Assembly: GCA_964347945.1 (NCBI GenBank)
Contig: CAYGAW010000200.1
Coordinates: forward strand, 1-23,828
DNA: 23,828 nt
Reading direction: 5' to 3'
From: CAYGAW01 sp964347945
Lineage (GTDB): Bacteria > Chloroflexota > Anaerolineae > UBA7937 > B3-Chlor
This document shows positions 14,646-21,904 of this stretch, piece after piece (within the stretch, counting starts at the first letter, position 1; the number at the start of each line of letters is the position of its first letter). A program made the translations under genes and the position numbers. Under the pieces are notes generated by a model. The model made no database searches and was not told the DNA's origin. It worked only from the letters and a program-made list of their open reading frames with translations.

Positions 14646-15210
14646 TGCGATCCTCCTCAGCTCGGTGCTGCCCTGCGGTCGATGATTCGGCAAACACCTT
14701 TTCTGTATCTAGAGCGGACGTGAGACGACGACGGGCTCGGTAGAGACGCACTTTGACCGCGGTGACGGAGATGTCAAGCACCTCTCCGATCTCCCGACAG
14801 CTCATGCTCTCCCTGGCCGACAGGAGCAAGATTGAGCGATCGCTCTCCCGCAGTGACAACAGTGCTCGCTGTATGGCGTGGCTGCGCTCCTGTCGAAGCA
14901 AGTAGGTCTCAGGGTCGAGTTGCTTACCGGCGAAGGAAACGCCGTGCTCTTGAAGATGCTCGAGCGACGTTGTGCGCCGGTCTCGTTCCGCGCGCCGAAG
15001 GTACAGATTGCGTGCGATGCGCAGCAGCCAGGTCTTCACACTCGCCTCGCCCCGGAAGCCGTCCAGAGCCACCATAGCCCGAAAGAAGGTCTCACTTGTC
15101 AAGTCGTCGGCCAATGGGCGATCCCCCGAAACGCGCAGCAGGTAATCAAAGACGGCACCAGAATACCGTTCGTACAACTCCGCCAGACTATGGACCTCGC
15201 CGGAAAGCAT
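14632..15210 (-). CDS. ECF-family RNA polymerase sigma factor
   Basis: A 192-residue extracytoplasmic-function sigma factor. Region 2 lies at about residues 15-76 (FDYLLRVSGDRPLADDLTSE, then FRGEASVKTWLLRIARNLYL). Region 4 is at about 112-168, with SCREIGEVLDISVTAVKVRL as its DNA-reading helix-turn-helix. It should direct RNA polymerase to promoters of a stress or envelope regulon and be held inactive by the overlapping zf-HC2 anti-sigma factor. An ECF-like promoter lies about 30-55 nt upstream of its ATG, which suggests self-activation. The tail beyond residue 170 is polar and partly encodes the anti-sigma ribosome site. Confidence 0.95.
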   Translation of the reverse strand: MLSGEVHSLAELYERYSGAVFDYLLRVSGDRPLADDLTSETFFRAMVALDGFRGEASVKTWLLRIARNLYLRRAERDRRTTSLEHLQEHGVSFAGKQLDPETYLLRQERSHAIQRALLSLRESDRSILLLSARESMSCREIGEVLDISVTAVKVRLYRARRRLTSALDTEKVFAESSTAGQHRAEEDRNVEL

Positions 15211-15238
15211 GGCTATCTCTCGTGTCCACTCCTATACA

Positions 15239-15266
15239 TAGACCCGTGAGGTGGAAGAAGGTTACA
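15239..15266 (-). promoter_or_regulatory. ECF-type promoter upstream of the sigma factor gene
   Basis: On the minus strand TGTAACC (15260-15266) is followed after 16 nt by GTCTA (15239-15243). A -35 with an AAC core and a GTC-type -10 at this spacing fit ECF promoters, which often drive their own sigma gene. It lies about 30 nt upstream of the start codon. Confidence 0.4.
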
Positions 15267-15277
15267 GGCGACGCGAA

Positions 15278-15314
15278 GGGGCAGCCTGTCCGGATGACAC
15301 TCACAGGCTGCCCC
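15278..15314. terminator. Perfect 12-bp hairpin between the membrane-protein gene and the sigma operon
   Basis: GGGGCAGCCTGT (15278-15289) and ACAGGCTGCCCC (15303-15314) form a perfect stem around a 13-nt loop. It lies 54 nt past the stop of the minus-strand membrane-protein gene and just upstream of the ECF-like promoter. No T-run follows on either strand, so it may be a T-less terminator, an RNA-stabilising structure or a protein site. Confidence 0.5.
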
Positions 15315-15368
15315 CCAAGGTGGCTAGAGACCCATGCCGTAAGTGAAGCCATACAGAGCCCTGCGGGT

Positions 15369-15764
15369 CTAGCTGCGACGCGACAGCCATCCCTGAGCCA
15401 CTAGGTAGGTCAGCATTCCTGTGGCCAGTATGAATCCCAAGATAGCGCCGAGTTGCTCCTGGCGCGATAGGGTGGCCCACACTATCCCTGAGCCGAGCAG
15501 GAGCATCTGAACCGCGAAGGCCCACGCCACTGCCCTGTACGTGACCGCTTGGCTGCGCTCATCCCGCCGCAAGGGTGTCAAGGGCCTGTCTGGATGCACA
15601 ACGTACCGACCGCATAGTGGCACCCAAACGAAATAGCCGATCATGGCTCCCGCGGACAGAACGCTAGCCCAGGGAGGCAGACCGCTAACTGTGGCGACCA
15701 CCAGCCACAAGGCGACGATCGCCAGCCGACTCAAGTAGTACCACGCTAGACCTCTCACTATCAC
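15369..15764 (-). CDS. Four-helix membrane protein, related to its upstream neighbour (DUF2178-like)
   Basis: A 131-residue integral membrane protein with four predicted segments in two hairpins: roughly 7-28, 34-50, 78-98 and 106-124. The central loop PLRRDERSQAVTYRAVAWAF resembles QKDERTEHVMRTAGLYAF of the next gene upstream, so the two look like paralogues. A charged D-E-R motif before the third helix is typical of DUF2178-like proteins, often found beside small Cro/CI-type regulators. Function is unknown. The GTG start at 15764 has a TGGAGGG site. A CRP-type palindrome lies 25 nt upstream of the start. Confidence 0.7.
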   Translation of the reverse strand: MIVRGLAWYYLSRLAIVALWLVVATVSGLPPWASVLSAGAMIGYFVWVPLCGRYVVHPDRPLTPLRRDERSQAVTYRAVAWAFAVQMLLLGSGIVWATLSRQEQLGAILGFILATGMLTYLVAQGWLSRRS

Positions 15765-15788
15765 GTTCCCTCCATATCATTATCCTTA

Positions 15789-15804
15789 TGTGAGCCCTCT
15801 CACA
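15789..15804. promoter_or_regulatory. CRP/FNR-type palindromic box
   Basis: TGTGAGCCCTCTCACA is a perfect inverted repeat (6-bp arms, 4-nt centre) and matches TGTGA-N6-TCACA, the CRP consensus of enterobacteria. It lies 25 nt upstream of the GTG start of the four-helix membrane-protein gene. A GATAAT-like -10 (around 15779-15784 on minus) lies between the two. Whether this host has a CRP with that specificity is not visible here. Confidence 0.4.
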
Positions 15805-15861
15805 ATGAGGTACTGAAATCAGGTGTTGCATAAACCAGGTCCCAAACCAGCAGGTTCGAAA

Positions 15862-16269
15862 CTAGGCTAGACGCGCCAGCACGAAGTATGTGCCAAAGAA
15901 TGTCACCGCGCCAGCGATGAGGCTGACCATGACGGCTCCGAGGGGTGCCATCCGTAGCGCTAGAGGGGACTCTGGTTGGGCCCACAGCAGAGCCAGCGCC
16001 AGAGCCAGCAAGAGGCTCTGTGCCAAGAAGGCATATAGGCCGGCTGTCCGCATGACGTGTTCGGTTCGTTCATCCTTCTGGACAGGGCTTGCTGGTGTGT
16101 CGGCCTGAGCCGCTGCTCGCCTGAGCTGCAGGACTGTAATCGTGCAGAAGACAAGGATGCCGTAGAAGATGGCGCCGACAATCGATTCTCCAAGCAGCAG
16201 CCCGAAGACGGCGACGACAGCTGAAGCAAACAGGTTGTAGGCGTAGTCTTGCCAGTTGAGCCATTTCAT
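15862..16269 (-). CDS. Four-helix membrane protein (DUF2178-like), coupled to a Cro/CI-type regulator
   Basis: A 135-residue membrane protein with four predicted segments (about 12-29, 31-48, 75-96, 104-131) and the motif KDERTEHVMRTAGLYAF between the second and third. It is related to the membrane protein encoded about 100 nt downstream. The chosen ATG at 16269 overlaps the regulator's stop by 4 nt (ATGA) and has an AAAGGAG site 9 nt upstream; an in-frame TTG at 16305 is less likely. Regulator-plus-DUF2178-like pairs occur widely in bacteria and archaea, but no role has been settled; the membrane protein may relay a signal to the regulator. The family name is from memory of the motif and topology. 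Confidence 0.75.
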   Translation of the reverse strand: MKWLNWQDYAYNLFASAVVAVFGLLLGESIVGAIFYGILVFCTITVLQLRRAAAQADTPASPVQKDERTEHVMRTAGLYAFLAQSLLLALALALLWAQPESPLALRMAPLGAVMVSLIAGAVTFFGTYFVLARLA

Positions 16270-16502
16270 TGGGAATTGCTCCTTTCCTTTTTGTTCTTTA
16301 GCCAAAACACCTCTTCCAGCGGGAGACCGAATACCTCGGCTATCCTGAGTGCCAAGAGGGCGGAGGGGTTATACCGTTTACCCTCGATAGCGATAATGGT
16401 TTGCCTGGTCACCCCTACCCTCTGGGCTAGCTCCTCCTGCGTGAAGTCGAGCCGAGCTCGCAACTCCTTCAGTCGATTGTCGAGCCTATCCGTATCCTTC
16501 AT
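16266..16502 (-). CDS. Small Cro/CI (XRE) family transcriptional regulator
   Basis: A 78-residue protein that is almost entirely one helix-turn-helix domain. LDFTQEELAQRVGVTRQTII (residues 18-37) holds the two DNA-reading helices, and YNPSALLALRIAEVFGLPLEEVF is the usual following part of this YgzD/Cro-like group. The ATG at 16502 is chosen for its GGAGGAG site and gives the normal length; the upstream extension would be read through the promoter. It overlaps the downstream membrane-protein gene by 4 nt, and a near-consensus promoter lies just upstream. It probably regulates its own operon and perhaps the divergent epimerase gene. Confidence 0.9.
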   Translation of the reverse strand: MKDTDRLDNRLKELRARLDFTQEELAQRVGVTRQTIIAIEGKRYNPSALLALRIAEVFGLPLEEVFWLKNKKERSNSQ

Positions 16503-16533
16503 GCATCTCCTCCGTGTCAAGGTAACTAAACAT

Positions 16534-16562
16534 ATTGTAACATGTATTTTACTTTTTGTCAA
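16534..16562 (-). promoter_or_regulatory. Near-consensus sigma-70 promoter of the XRE regulator operon
   Basis: On the minus strand TTGACA (16557-16562), a 17-nt spacer and TACAAT (16534-16539), with TGT just before the -10 (extended -10). The surrounding 60 bp are strikingly AT-rich for this window. Such a strong promoter is expected to need repression, probably by the regulator it drives. Confidence 0.75.
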
Positions 16563-16701
16563 GTAGACTTTACCTCAAATTTCTGCTGGTTGGCGTCCGG
16601 TGCCGCTTATTCGCTCTCGTGCCTCTGGCAGGCATCCCAATACAAGACACTGGGCGACTCTCTGGTTGATGTCACTCCAGCGCGTGCGCTGATAATCTGT
16701 C

Positions 16702-16729
16702 TTGACATTTCTGCTCGTTCCTGTATGAT
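16702..16729 (+). promoter_or_regulatory. Sigma-70-type promoter of the epimerase-tspO genes
   Basis: TTGACA (16702-16707), a 16-nt spacer and TATGAT (16724-16729). The leader to the epimerase ATG is about 55 nt. It diverges from the XRE promoter about 140 bp away. Confidence 0.6.
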
Positions 16730-16789
16730 AGAGACAGATGCGCAAGAAGGCTTGGAGGAGGCCGATCAAACAATCGAAAGGGGAGCACC

Positions 16790-17728
16790 ATGAGAGTATT
16801 CATCACGGGCGGAATGGGCTTCGTTGGCACCAATCTGACGAAGGTGCTCTCGGCTAACGCGCACGCGGTGACCGTTCTTGATCGCTCGATACACGAGGAG
16901 AGGCCAGTGCCTGAGGGCGTGTCACGCGTCCAGGGGGATTCGACCAAGCCAGGTCCGTGGCAGGAAGAGGTGGCTGAACACGATGTGGTGATCAATCTGG
17001 CCGGCGCCTCCATATTCCAGCGCTGGAACAGTGAGGTGAAGAGGGCGATCCGGGAGAGCAGGATTCTCACCACCAGGAACGTGGTTGATGCCCTGGGTGC
17101 CAGAAAGAGCGAGGAAACTCACCTGTTCAGCACTTCGGCCGTGGGATACTACGGCTTTCACGGAGACGAGTTGCTGAGCGAGGATGATCCTGCGGGGAAC
17201 GACTTCCTGGCGCAGGTCGGCGTAGACTGGGAAGCCGAGGCACTGAAAGCACGAGATCATGGCGCCCGCGTGGTGCTCACTCGATTCGGGCTCGTGCTTG
17301 GGCGGAAGGGGGGCGTGCTGGGCCAGCTGGCGCCTTTGTTCAACCGATATCTGGGAAGCCCACTGGGGAGCGGCAAACAATGGTTCTCTTGGGTTCATGC
17401 CGAGGATCTGGCGAACATGTACCTCTTCTTGCTAGATCGAAAGGAGATTGAGGGCCCTGTGAACTGCACAGCGCCCAACCCGGTTCGCAACAGAGAACTG
17501 ACATATACGCTGGCCGAAGCTCTCGGGAAGCCTGTCACAATGCCCTTCGTCCCTGGATTCATGCTGAGACTGGTTCTTGGGGAGTTCGCCAACATCATCC
17601 TTGAGGGTCAGCGGGTTGTGCCCAACAGACTGTTGGAAAGTGGCTTTCAATTCAGGTTTCCCACCCTCAAGGAGGCATTGGCCGACATCCTCGAATCCTG
17701 GGAGCGCGATGTGATCTGCATTGCGTAA
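16790..17728 (+). CDS. NAD(P)-dependent epimerase/dehydratase-like protein, TIGR01777 (YfcH) family
   Basis: A 312-residue extended short-chain dehydrogenase of the TIGR01777 group. The cofactor loop is ITGGMGFVG (5-13; the usual motif is GGTGFIG). Family signatures include NLAGASIFQRWNSEVKRAI, TSAVGYYGFHGD with the Tyr of the active site, TRFGLVLGRKGGVL and QWFSWVHAEDLA. The C-terminal segment (about 230-310) fits the DUF1731 tail. The substrate of this family is not established. The ATG at 16790 follows a GGGGAG site, behind its own sigma-70-type promoter. tspO follows 56 nt later on the same strand and is likely co-transcribed. Confidence 0.92.
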   Translation: MRVFITGGMGFVGTNLTKVLSANAHAVTVLDRSIHEERPVPEGVSRVQGDSTKPGPWQEEVAEHDVVINLAGASIFQRWNSEVKRAIRESRILTTRNVVDALGARKSEETHLFSTSAVGYYGFHGDELLSEDDPAGNDFLAQVGVDWEAEALKARDHGARVVLTRFGLVLGRKGGVLGQLAPLFNRYLGSPLGSGKQWFSWVHAEDLANMYLFLLDRKEIEGPVNCTAPNPVRNRELTYTLAEALGKPVTMPFVPGFMLRLVLGEFANIILEGQRVVPNRLLESGFQFRFPTLKEALADILESWERDVICIA

Positions 17729-17784
17729 CGTGTCAGAGGAGTCTGCGCAATGTTCAAGGATTGTGTTGCACAAAGGAGGTTGTT

Positions 17785-18273
17785 ATGGAAAGGACGAGAG
17801 TGAGGGACTTTGTGGAGGCAGTGCTGGCGGTAGTCATCTGCCAGGCCGCGGGCTTTCTCGGGGCGATTTTCACCACACCATCGATTCCAACATGGTATGC
17901 GAGTCTGGAGAAGCCCTTCTTCAACCCACCCAATTGGGTGTTCTTCCCCGTTTGGACCACGCTGTACACCCTGATGGGGATCTCAGCCTTCCTTGTGTGG
18001 CGGAAGGGGATCAAGCATCGGCAGGTGAAAGTGGCCCTGGGCATCTTCCTGGCTCAGTTGATCCTGAACACTCTGTGGTCGATCGTCTTCTTCGGGCTCA
18101 ATTCGCTTCTTGGTGGGTTGATCGTGATTGTGCCCCTGTGGATCGCGATACTGCTCACCATCATCACATTCTTCAGAATATCGAAGCTGGCGGGAGGGCT
18201 GCTGATACCCTATCTCCTATGGGTGAGTTTTGCGACGCTGCTGAACTTCAGCCTTTGGCAGCTTAATCCGTGA
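17785..18273 (+). CDS. tspO: TspO/MBR family tryptophan-rich sensory membrane protein
   Basis: A 162-residue five-helix membrane protein of the TspO (translocator protein) family. The first loop and second helix read WYASLEKPFFNPPNWVFFPV, then WTTLYTLMGIS, with the conserved Trp and Pro residues. QLILNTLWSIVFFGL and LPYLLW-type motifs (IPYLLWVSFA, LNFSLWQLN) mark helices 3 and 5. TspO binds porphyrins and steroid- or lipid-like ligands and influences tetrapyrrole levels in several bacteria. The ATG at 17785 is chosen for its AAAGGAGG site; an in-frame ATG eight codons upstream has no such site. It follows the TIGR01777 gene, and a hairpin lies about 50 nt past its stop. Confidence 0.96.
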   Translation: MERTRVRDFVEAVLAVVICQAAGFLGAIFTTPSIPTWYASLEKPFFNPPNWVFFPVWTTLYTLMGISAFLVWRKGIKHRQVKVALGIFLAQLILNTLWSIVFFGLNSLLGGLIVIVPLWIAILLTIITFFRISKLAGGLLIPYLLWVSFATLLNFSLWQLNP

Positions 18274-18589
18274 GATCGGACCGGGAAGCCAACGATTGAG
18301 GCCGAACCTGTCATCCTTTTCTTCGTCCTGACCGAGTCCTTCGCTCGGGACGAAAACAGGCACGCTTGCTCCACGCGGGCGGGTCTCTTCGGCGCCAGGC
18401 CACTATCGCGTGTGCCAAGCTGATCGAGGGAGGGGACGTGGAGAGGCGCTTGGGGCCGTGATGTCTGGACAGGCAAGCGTCATTCGTGGCACACCGGTTC
18501 TGGGCGACTGACTTGAATAGGCGCGAGTTGCCTGGTGCTCAATGCCATGGGCCACGCACGGCGGATTGAGGAGCTGGGCCGGCGATGCC
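18274..18589. other. Non-coding interval between convergent tspO and DUF1475 genes
   Basis: About 316 bases between two converging genes. Apart from the hairpin at 18322-18354 I see nothing: no ORF with a ribosome site, no tRNA and no repeat array. Confidence 0.5.
18322..18354. terminator. Hairpin after tspO, possible terminator
   Basis: TTCGTCC (18322-18328) pairs with GGACGAA (18348-18354), and CGAG/CTCG pair further in, leaving a 4-nt bulge. TTTTC precedes and AAA follows the stem, so a T-run is not downstream on plus, which weakens the terminator reading. It lies about 50 nt past tspO. Confidence 0.35.
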
Positions 18590-18937
18590 TCAGGCTTCAG
18601 AAACCCGATCTTGCCATCTTCGTCCCATCCAGAAGCGACCCCAATCTCCTCCGCATGTCAGTAGTGCATACAGAGCGTACAGGCTGCACGTGAGGGAGCC
18701 CAGGAGCATCACGAAGAAGACCCACACGGCAGACCGGGGAATCGATCTCTCGCGGTAGATGATCCAGCAAGAGAACAGTGTGAACATGATGTATACATCC
18801 ACCAACGACACGATGCCCCACGGCATAGAGAGAAGCTGGCTCCCCTCGCCCGCGAAATCGCCCACAGTGAAGCCGTAGACGAGGACGACTCCCATTGTCA
18901 CTGTGCCGATCAGAGCCACAGCTAGAGCGATTCTCAT
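18590..18937 (-). CDS. DUF1475-like small membrane protein
   Basis: A 115-residue protein with three predicted membrane segments (about 5-25, 42-62 and 70-93). The block SMPWGIVSLVDVYIMFTLFS with CWIIYRER after it, and the Leu-Gly-Ser-Leu stretch in the third helix, are what I recall of DUF1475. The ATG at 18937 is supported by a GGGAGGTGA site. Another frame across the same bases gives a similar-length ORF, but only this frame has membrane segments and a ribosome site. Function is unknown. It converges with tspO and lies downstream of the hydrolase gene on the same strand. Confidence 0.7.
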   Translation of the reverse strand: MRIALAVALIGTVTMGVVLVYGFTVGDFAGEGSQLLSMPWGIVSLVDVYIMFTLFSCWIIYRERSIPRSAVWVFFVMLLGSLTCSLYALYALLTCGGDWGRFWMGRRWQDRVSEA

Positions 18938-19019
18938 AGCCCGTCACCTCCCTTACTCTGTCTACTAGTGCGTGGAACCCCGCTGCCAGATGACAGTGGG
19001 AACAGTGGCCTCATCCTCA

Positions 19020-19769
19020 CTATTCACTAAGGCCTGCCAGAAGTTCGACTGTGGCGTCGACAATCTTCTGCTGCTGTTCATCGCCGCTTATGGCTGCCGG
19101 GTTGTCGCCAGCCTGCGGACCGTACCAGCCGAACTGCGCGTGGTTGCCTCCCTTGATTGCCACCCACTGGGTATGCGGAGGCAGGAGCGAGCGGGACGCG
19201 GCGATCTTCTGTTCCGTGGCCAGGCCGTCCAGGGTGCCATAGATGGAAGTGACCGCTAGCTCCGAGCCTGAAAGATCGTTGCTGGCATCGGGATACGCGG
19301 CCCATAGCACTAGGCCATCCACCAGAGAGGAACGGCTATGCGCAAAGCGGGCGGCCATGGCGCCACCCAGTGAGTGGCCACCCACCGCCCAGTATTCCAG
19401 TTCAGGATACGCAGTAATCACCTCGGCGGCCTTATCCGCTCCGAGAACGGCCAGGTTGAGGGGCATCGGCACAACAACCACCACATAGCCATCTGCGGCG
19501 ATGGCGCGGGCCGCCGGGGCATAGGAACGGGGATCCACACGCCCGCCAGGATAGAGTATCAGTCCCGCCTCTGGGTCCTCGTTCGCCGGCCGATAGGCGA
19601 ACCACCGGTCGGTGGTCACCTCGACCTGCCGATTGGATTCCAGGGCCGACAATGCCTCGGGCATGGGGCTCGGCGTACTCTCAGCCCAAAGCACGAAGCC
19701 ACCAGCGGCGAGCACCAATACTGCAAGTCCCACAAGTAGTGCCCACCATCTTGCTCTCAATCTGCTCAC
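19020..19769 (-). CDS. Membrane-anchored alpha/beta hydrolase
   Basis: A 249-residue protein with an N-terminal membrane anchor (about 8-28, WWALLVGLAVLVLAAGGFVL) and an alpha/beta-hydrolase fold outside. The nucleophile elbow is GGHSLGG (S133); the acid is probably D181 (YGTLDGLA) and the base H210 (KGGNHAQFG), so the triad is complete. The oxyanion strand reads LILYPGGRVDP. It most resembles the small Abhydrolase_5 group of esterase/lipase-like enzymes; substrate unknown. GTG at 19769 is chosen because an AGGAGG site lies 6 nt upstream; an earlier in-frame GTG (19793) lacks one. It lies 38 nt downstream of the STAY-GREEN gene, so co-transcription is likely. Confidence 0.85.
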   Translation of the reverse strand: MSRLRARWWALLVGLAVLVLAAGGFVLWAESTPSPMPEALSALESNRQVEVTTDRWFAYRPANEDPEAGLILYPGGRVDPRSYAPAARAIAADGYVVVVVPMPLNLAVLGADKAAEVITAYPELEYWAVGGHSLGGAMAARFAHSRSSLVDGLVLWAAYPDASNDLSGSELAVTSIYGTLDGLATEQKIAASRSLLPPHTQWVAIKGGNHAQFGWYGPQAGDNPAAISGDEQQQKIVDATVELLAGLSE

Positions 19770-19807
19770 CGAAGCCCTCCTATCTTGGTGCACTGCTCAT
19801 GATTTGT

Positions 19808-20302
19808 CTATCCCTCTGTTGTGGATGCACGGTCGAGCGCGCCGCTGCAGTCACGGAGCACTCCCCACTGCTCCAGGCGGTTGTAGCGGGCTTGGGCGGC
19901 ATGGAAATGCACCCAGACAGGCGCACTATCGAGTTCTGGGTGGACCTCAAGAAGTTGGCGATCTCCAAAGCGAAAGGCCTCCAGCACCAAGGGCAACGCT
20001 TGCTGAAAGATGGTAAAGCGCCAACCGGCTGGCCCCACGACTAGTCCGCCGCTGACGTGGCAGTGAACGTGCAGTGCAGGTCCCTCATCATCCTCCCGCC
20101 ACTCGGCCAAGACTTCATCGCGCATCAACCTGGTATACCATCCGCTGATCTGTCTGCGGTCGTATTCACGCCCGATGGTGAGGAAGAGATGCCCGGTGGC
20201 GTCGGAGTGGGTCAGCGTGTAACACCGAGCTAGGAGGGGGCCCTCCGGGTTGGCCCCTGTGGCAAACTCAACGTGTAGTTTCTCCGGTCTCAAACGACTC
20301 AT
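19808..20302 (-). CDS. STAY-GREEN (SGR) family protein, probable Mg-dechelatase homologue
   Basis: A 164-residue protein matching the STAY-GREEN domain from end to end: RPEKLHVEF (5-13), YTLTHSDATGHLFLTIG (28-44), RLMRDEVLAEW (58-68), LHVHCHVSGGLVVGP and HPELDSAPVWVHFHA. Plant SGR removes Mg from chlorophyll a; bacterial homologues, including an Anaerolineae protein, have been reported to do this in vitro. As I recall, the catalytic residues of the bacterial enzyme are H32, D34 and D62; with the ATG at 20302 this protein has H32, D34 and D62 in exactly those positions. The start is supported by an AGGTG site; a GTG three codons earlier is an alternative. No chlorophyll genes are in view, so the native substrate is open. 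It sits between an MFS transporter gene and a hydrolase gene on the same strand. Confidence 0.92.
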   Translation of the reverse strand: MSRLRPEKLHVEFATGANPEGPLLARCYTLTHSDATGHLFLTIGREYDRRQISGWYTRLMRDEVLAEWREDDEGPALHVHCHVSGGLVVGPAGWRFTIFQQALPLVLEAFRFGDRQLLEVHPELDSAPVWVHFHAAQARYNRLEQWGVLRDCSGALDRASTTEG

Positions 20303-20382
20303 CTGAATCACCTACTCATGGCCTCAGCGGGTGGAACCCAGCCATAATGATCGCGGTGGCGGGAGCATCTCTTGCACCTCCG

Positions 20383-21693
20383 CTACCGCGATAACGCTTC
20401 CTGCCCGCGGCCAGGAAGCTGCGGGTCAGGTTTGACAATCAGCCTACGCCAGACGTGCACTAGGACCAAGGCCATGATCAAGGCTGCAACCAGGCCCAAA
20501 GCCGCTCCTCCCCACTGCTGCAGCAGAAGCCCCCCTACGGCAGGGGCGATCACTCGTGTTACACTGTCGAATGAAGCCGAGAGGCCGAGAGCTCCCCCCA
20601 CTTCCTCGGCATAGACCGACTTGGTGATCGCACTGTTGCTGATGGTATTCAGAACGCCGCCGGCCAGGGGCAACGGAGTAAGTACGATGATCATGACGAG
20701 TGTGTTGGGCACAAAGGCCCAGGCCAGCAACGTCACGGCCAGAAGGGCGGCGCCCCCGAAGATCAGCCGGGTCTCGGAGAAGCGTCCGGCAAGTCTTCCG
20801 ATGGCAACACCTTGCACCAGCACTATCAACAGTCCTACGTACGTCAGTAAGTAGCTGGTCGTCTGGTCAGTCAGCCTTAGCCGATACTGGGCATAAAGCG
20901 CGAAGTTGGCCGTAAAGATCGTGAAAGCAAGCATGTAGGAGAAGCGAATGCGAAGAAGGGTGCCAAACCGCGGTCGAGTTAAACAATCCCACAGACAGCG
21001 GGCGCTAAAGGCTGAGCGCGGGCTGTTGGCTATCTCGGTGCGCTTCTCTGGCGAGAGGGACTCGGGAAGCCAGAGAATCACAGCCAACAAGTTCAGGGCC
21101 GACAATCCTGCCGCCGCAAACGCTGGCACCGCATAGCGAGATAGACCGAGAGCCCCAAATGCTGATGTGGCATAATCCCAGTTGGCCAGGATCCCTCCGA
21201 TGGCTGGGCCGACAATGAACCCCAGTCCAAACGCCGCTCCGATCATGCCAAGACCTCTGGCTCGATTCTTCTCGTCGGTCACATCGGTGATGTAGGCCCG
21301 GGCCAGCGCGACGTCTCCACCGAAGAGACCATCCAGAATGCGACTCAGGAACAACACCGATAGAGTGGCCGCGCCCAAGGAGATTTCACGTGGACCGAAC
21401 TCCGCGACGAGTGCGCCAAGAGGCTCAGCAAGACCCAGTAACAGAAAGCCCATTAGAGTCCCTGCGATGCTGAAGATGAGGAGCGGGCGCCGGCCGAACC
21501 TGTCCGAGAGACGCCCAATGACCGGACCAGCGAGGAACTGGGCCAAAGCGTTTACGGCTATCAGCATGCCTATGAGGGTAGGCGTGCCCCCCAGGCCGGT
21601 GACGTAGTAGGGGAACAAAGGCAGGAACAAGCTGTAGCCAAGCAGATCAATGAATACGAATCCAAAAAGCAGTACAAGTCGATTTCTTCTCAT
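20383..21693 (-). CDS. MFS efflux transporter, TetA-like (DHA1 type)
   Basis: A 436-residue transporter with about twelve predicted membrane segments. The loop between helices 2 and 3 has motif A, GRLSDRFGRRPLL, and the DHA1 block ARAYITDVTDEKNRARGLGM follows in the fourth-fifth helix region. GAAFGLGFIVGPAIGGIL is motif C of drug/proton antiporters. It should export a small compound using the proton gradient; the substrate is not readable, and TetA-like family does not mean tetracycline. The ATG at 21693 has a modest TAGGAA site. It lies 80 nt upstream of the STAY-GREEN gene on the same strand, so one may export what the other produces (inference). Confidence 0.92.
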   Translation of the reverse strand: MRRNRLVLLFGFVFIDLLGYSLFLPLFPYYVTGLGGTPTLIGMLIAVNALAQFLAGPVIGRLSDRFGRRPLLIFSIAGTLMGFLLLGLAEPLGALVAEFGPREISLGAATLSVLFLSRILDGLFGGDVALARAYITDVTDEKNRARGLGMIGAAFGLGFIVGPAIGGILANWDYATSAFGALGLSRYAVPAFAAAGLSALNLLAVILWLPESLSPEKRTEIANSPRSAFSARCLWDCLTRPRFGTLLRIRFSYMLAFTIFTANFALYAQYRLRLTDQTTSYLLTYVGLLIVLVQGVAIGRLAGRFSETRLIFGGAALLAVTLLAWAFVPNTLVMIIVLTPLPLAGGVLNTISNSAITKSVYAEEVGGALGLSASFDSVTRVIAPAVGGLLLQQWGGAALGLVAALIMALVLVHVWRRLIVKPDPQLPGRGQEALSR

Positions 21694-21904
21694 AGTTTCC
21701 TACCGCAGGGCGTGCTATCGGACGAAATCTGCGTCCTATGCCTCAGCAGGTCTCATATCTCACATCCCTCAGGACCAGGGGGTGTCTGGGCCATTCATCG
21801 CTGCGGCACCGCCAGCGCCAAACATGATAGCGGGCCGGCCACAGCCGGCATCAGCGCTCCAGCAAAGAGTCTCTCGCTCACACCGGTAACTGGGACATGC
21901 CCTA

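Noticed and set aside
18597..18947. 116-codon ORF in another frame over the DUF1475-like gene
   Set aside because: His/Arg-rich with no membrane segments; the chosen frame has three helices and a GGGAGGTGA site.
21820..21850. CCGGC/GCCGG inverted repeat between the DUF1295 and MFS genes
   Set aside because: Five-bp GC-rich stem, common by chance at this base composition.
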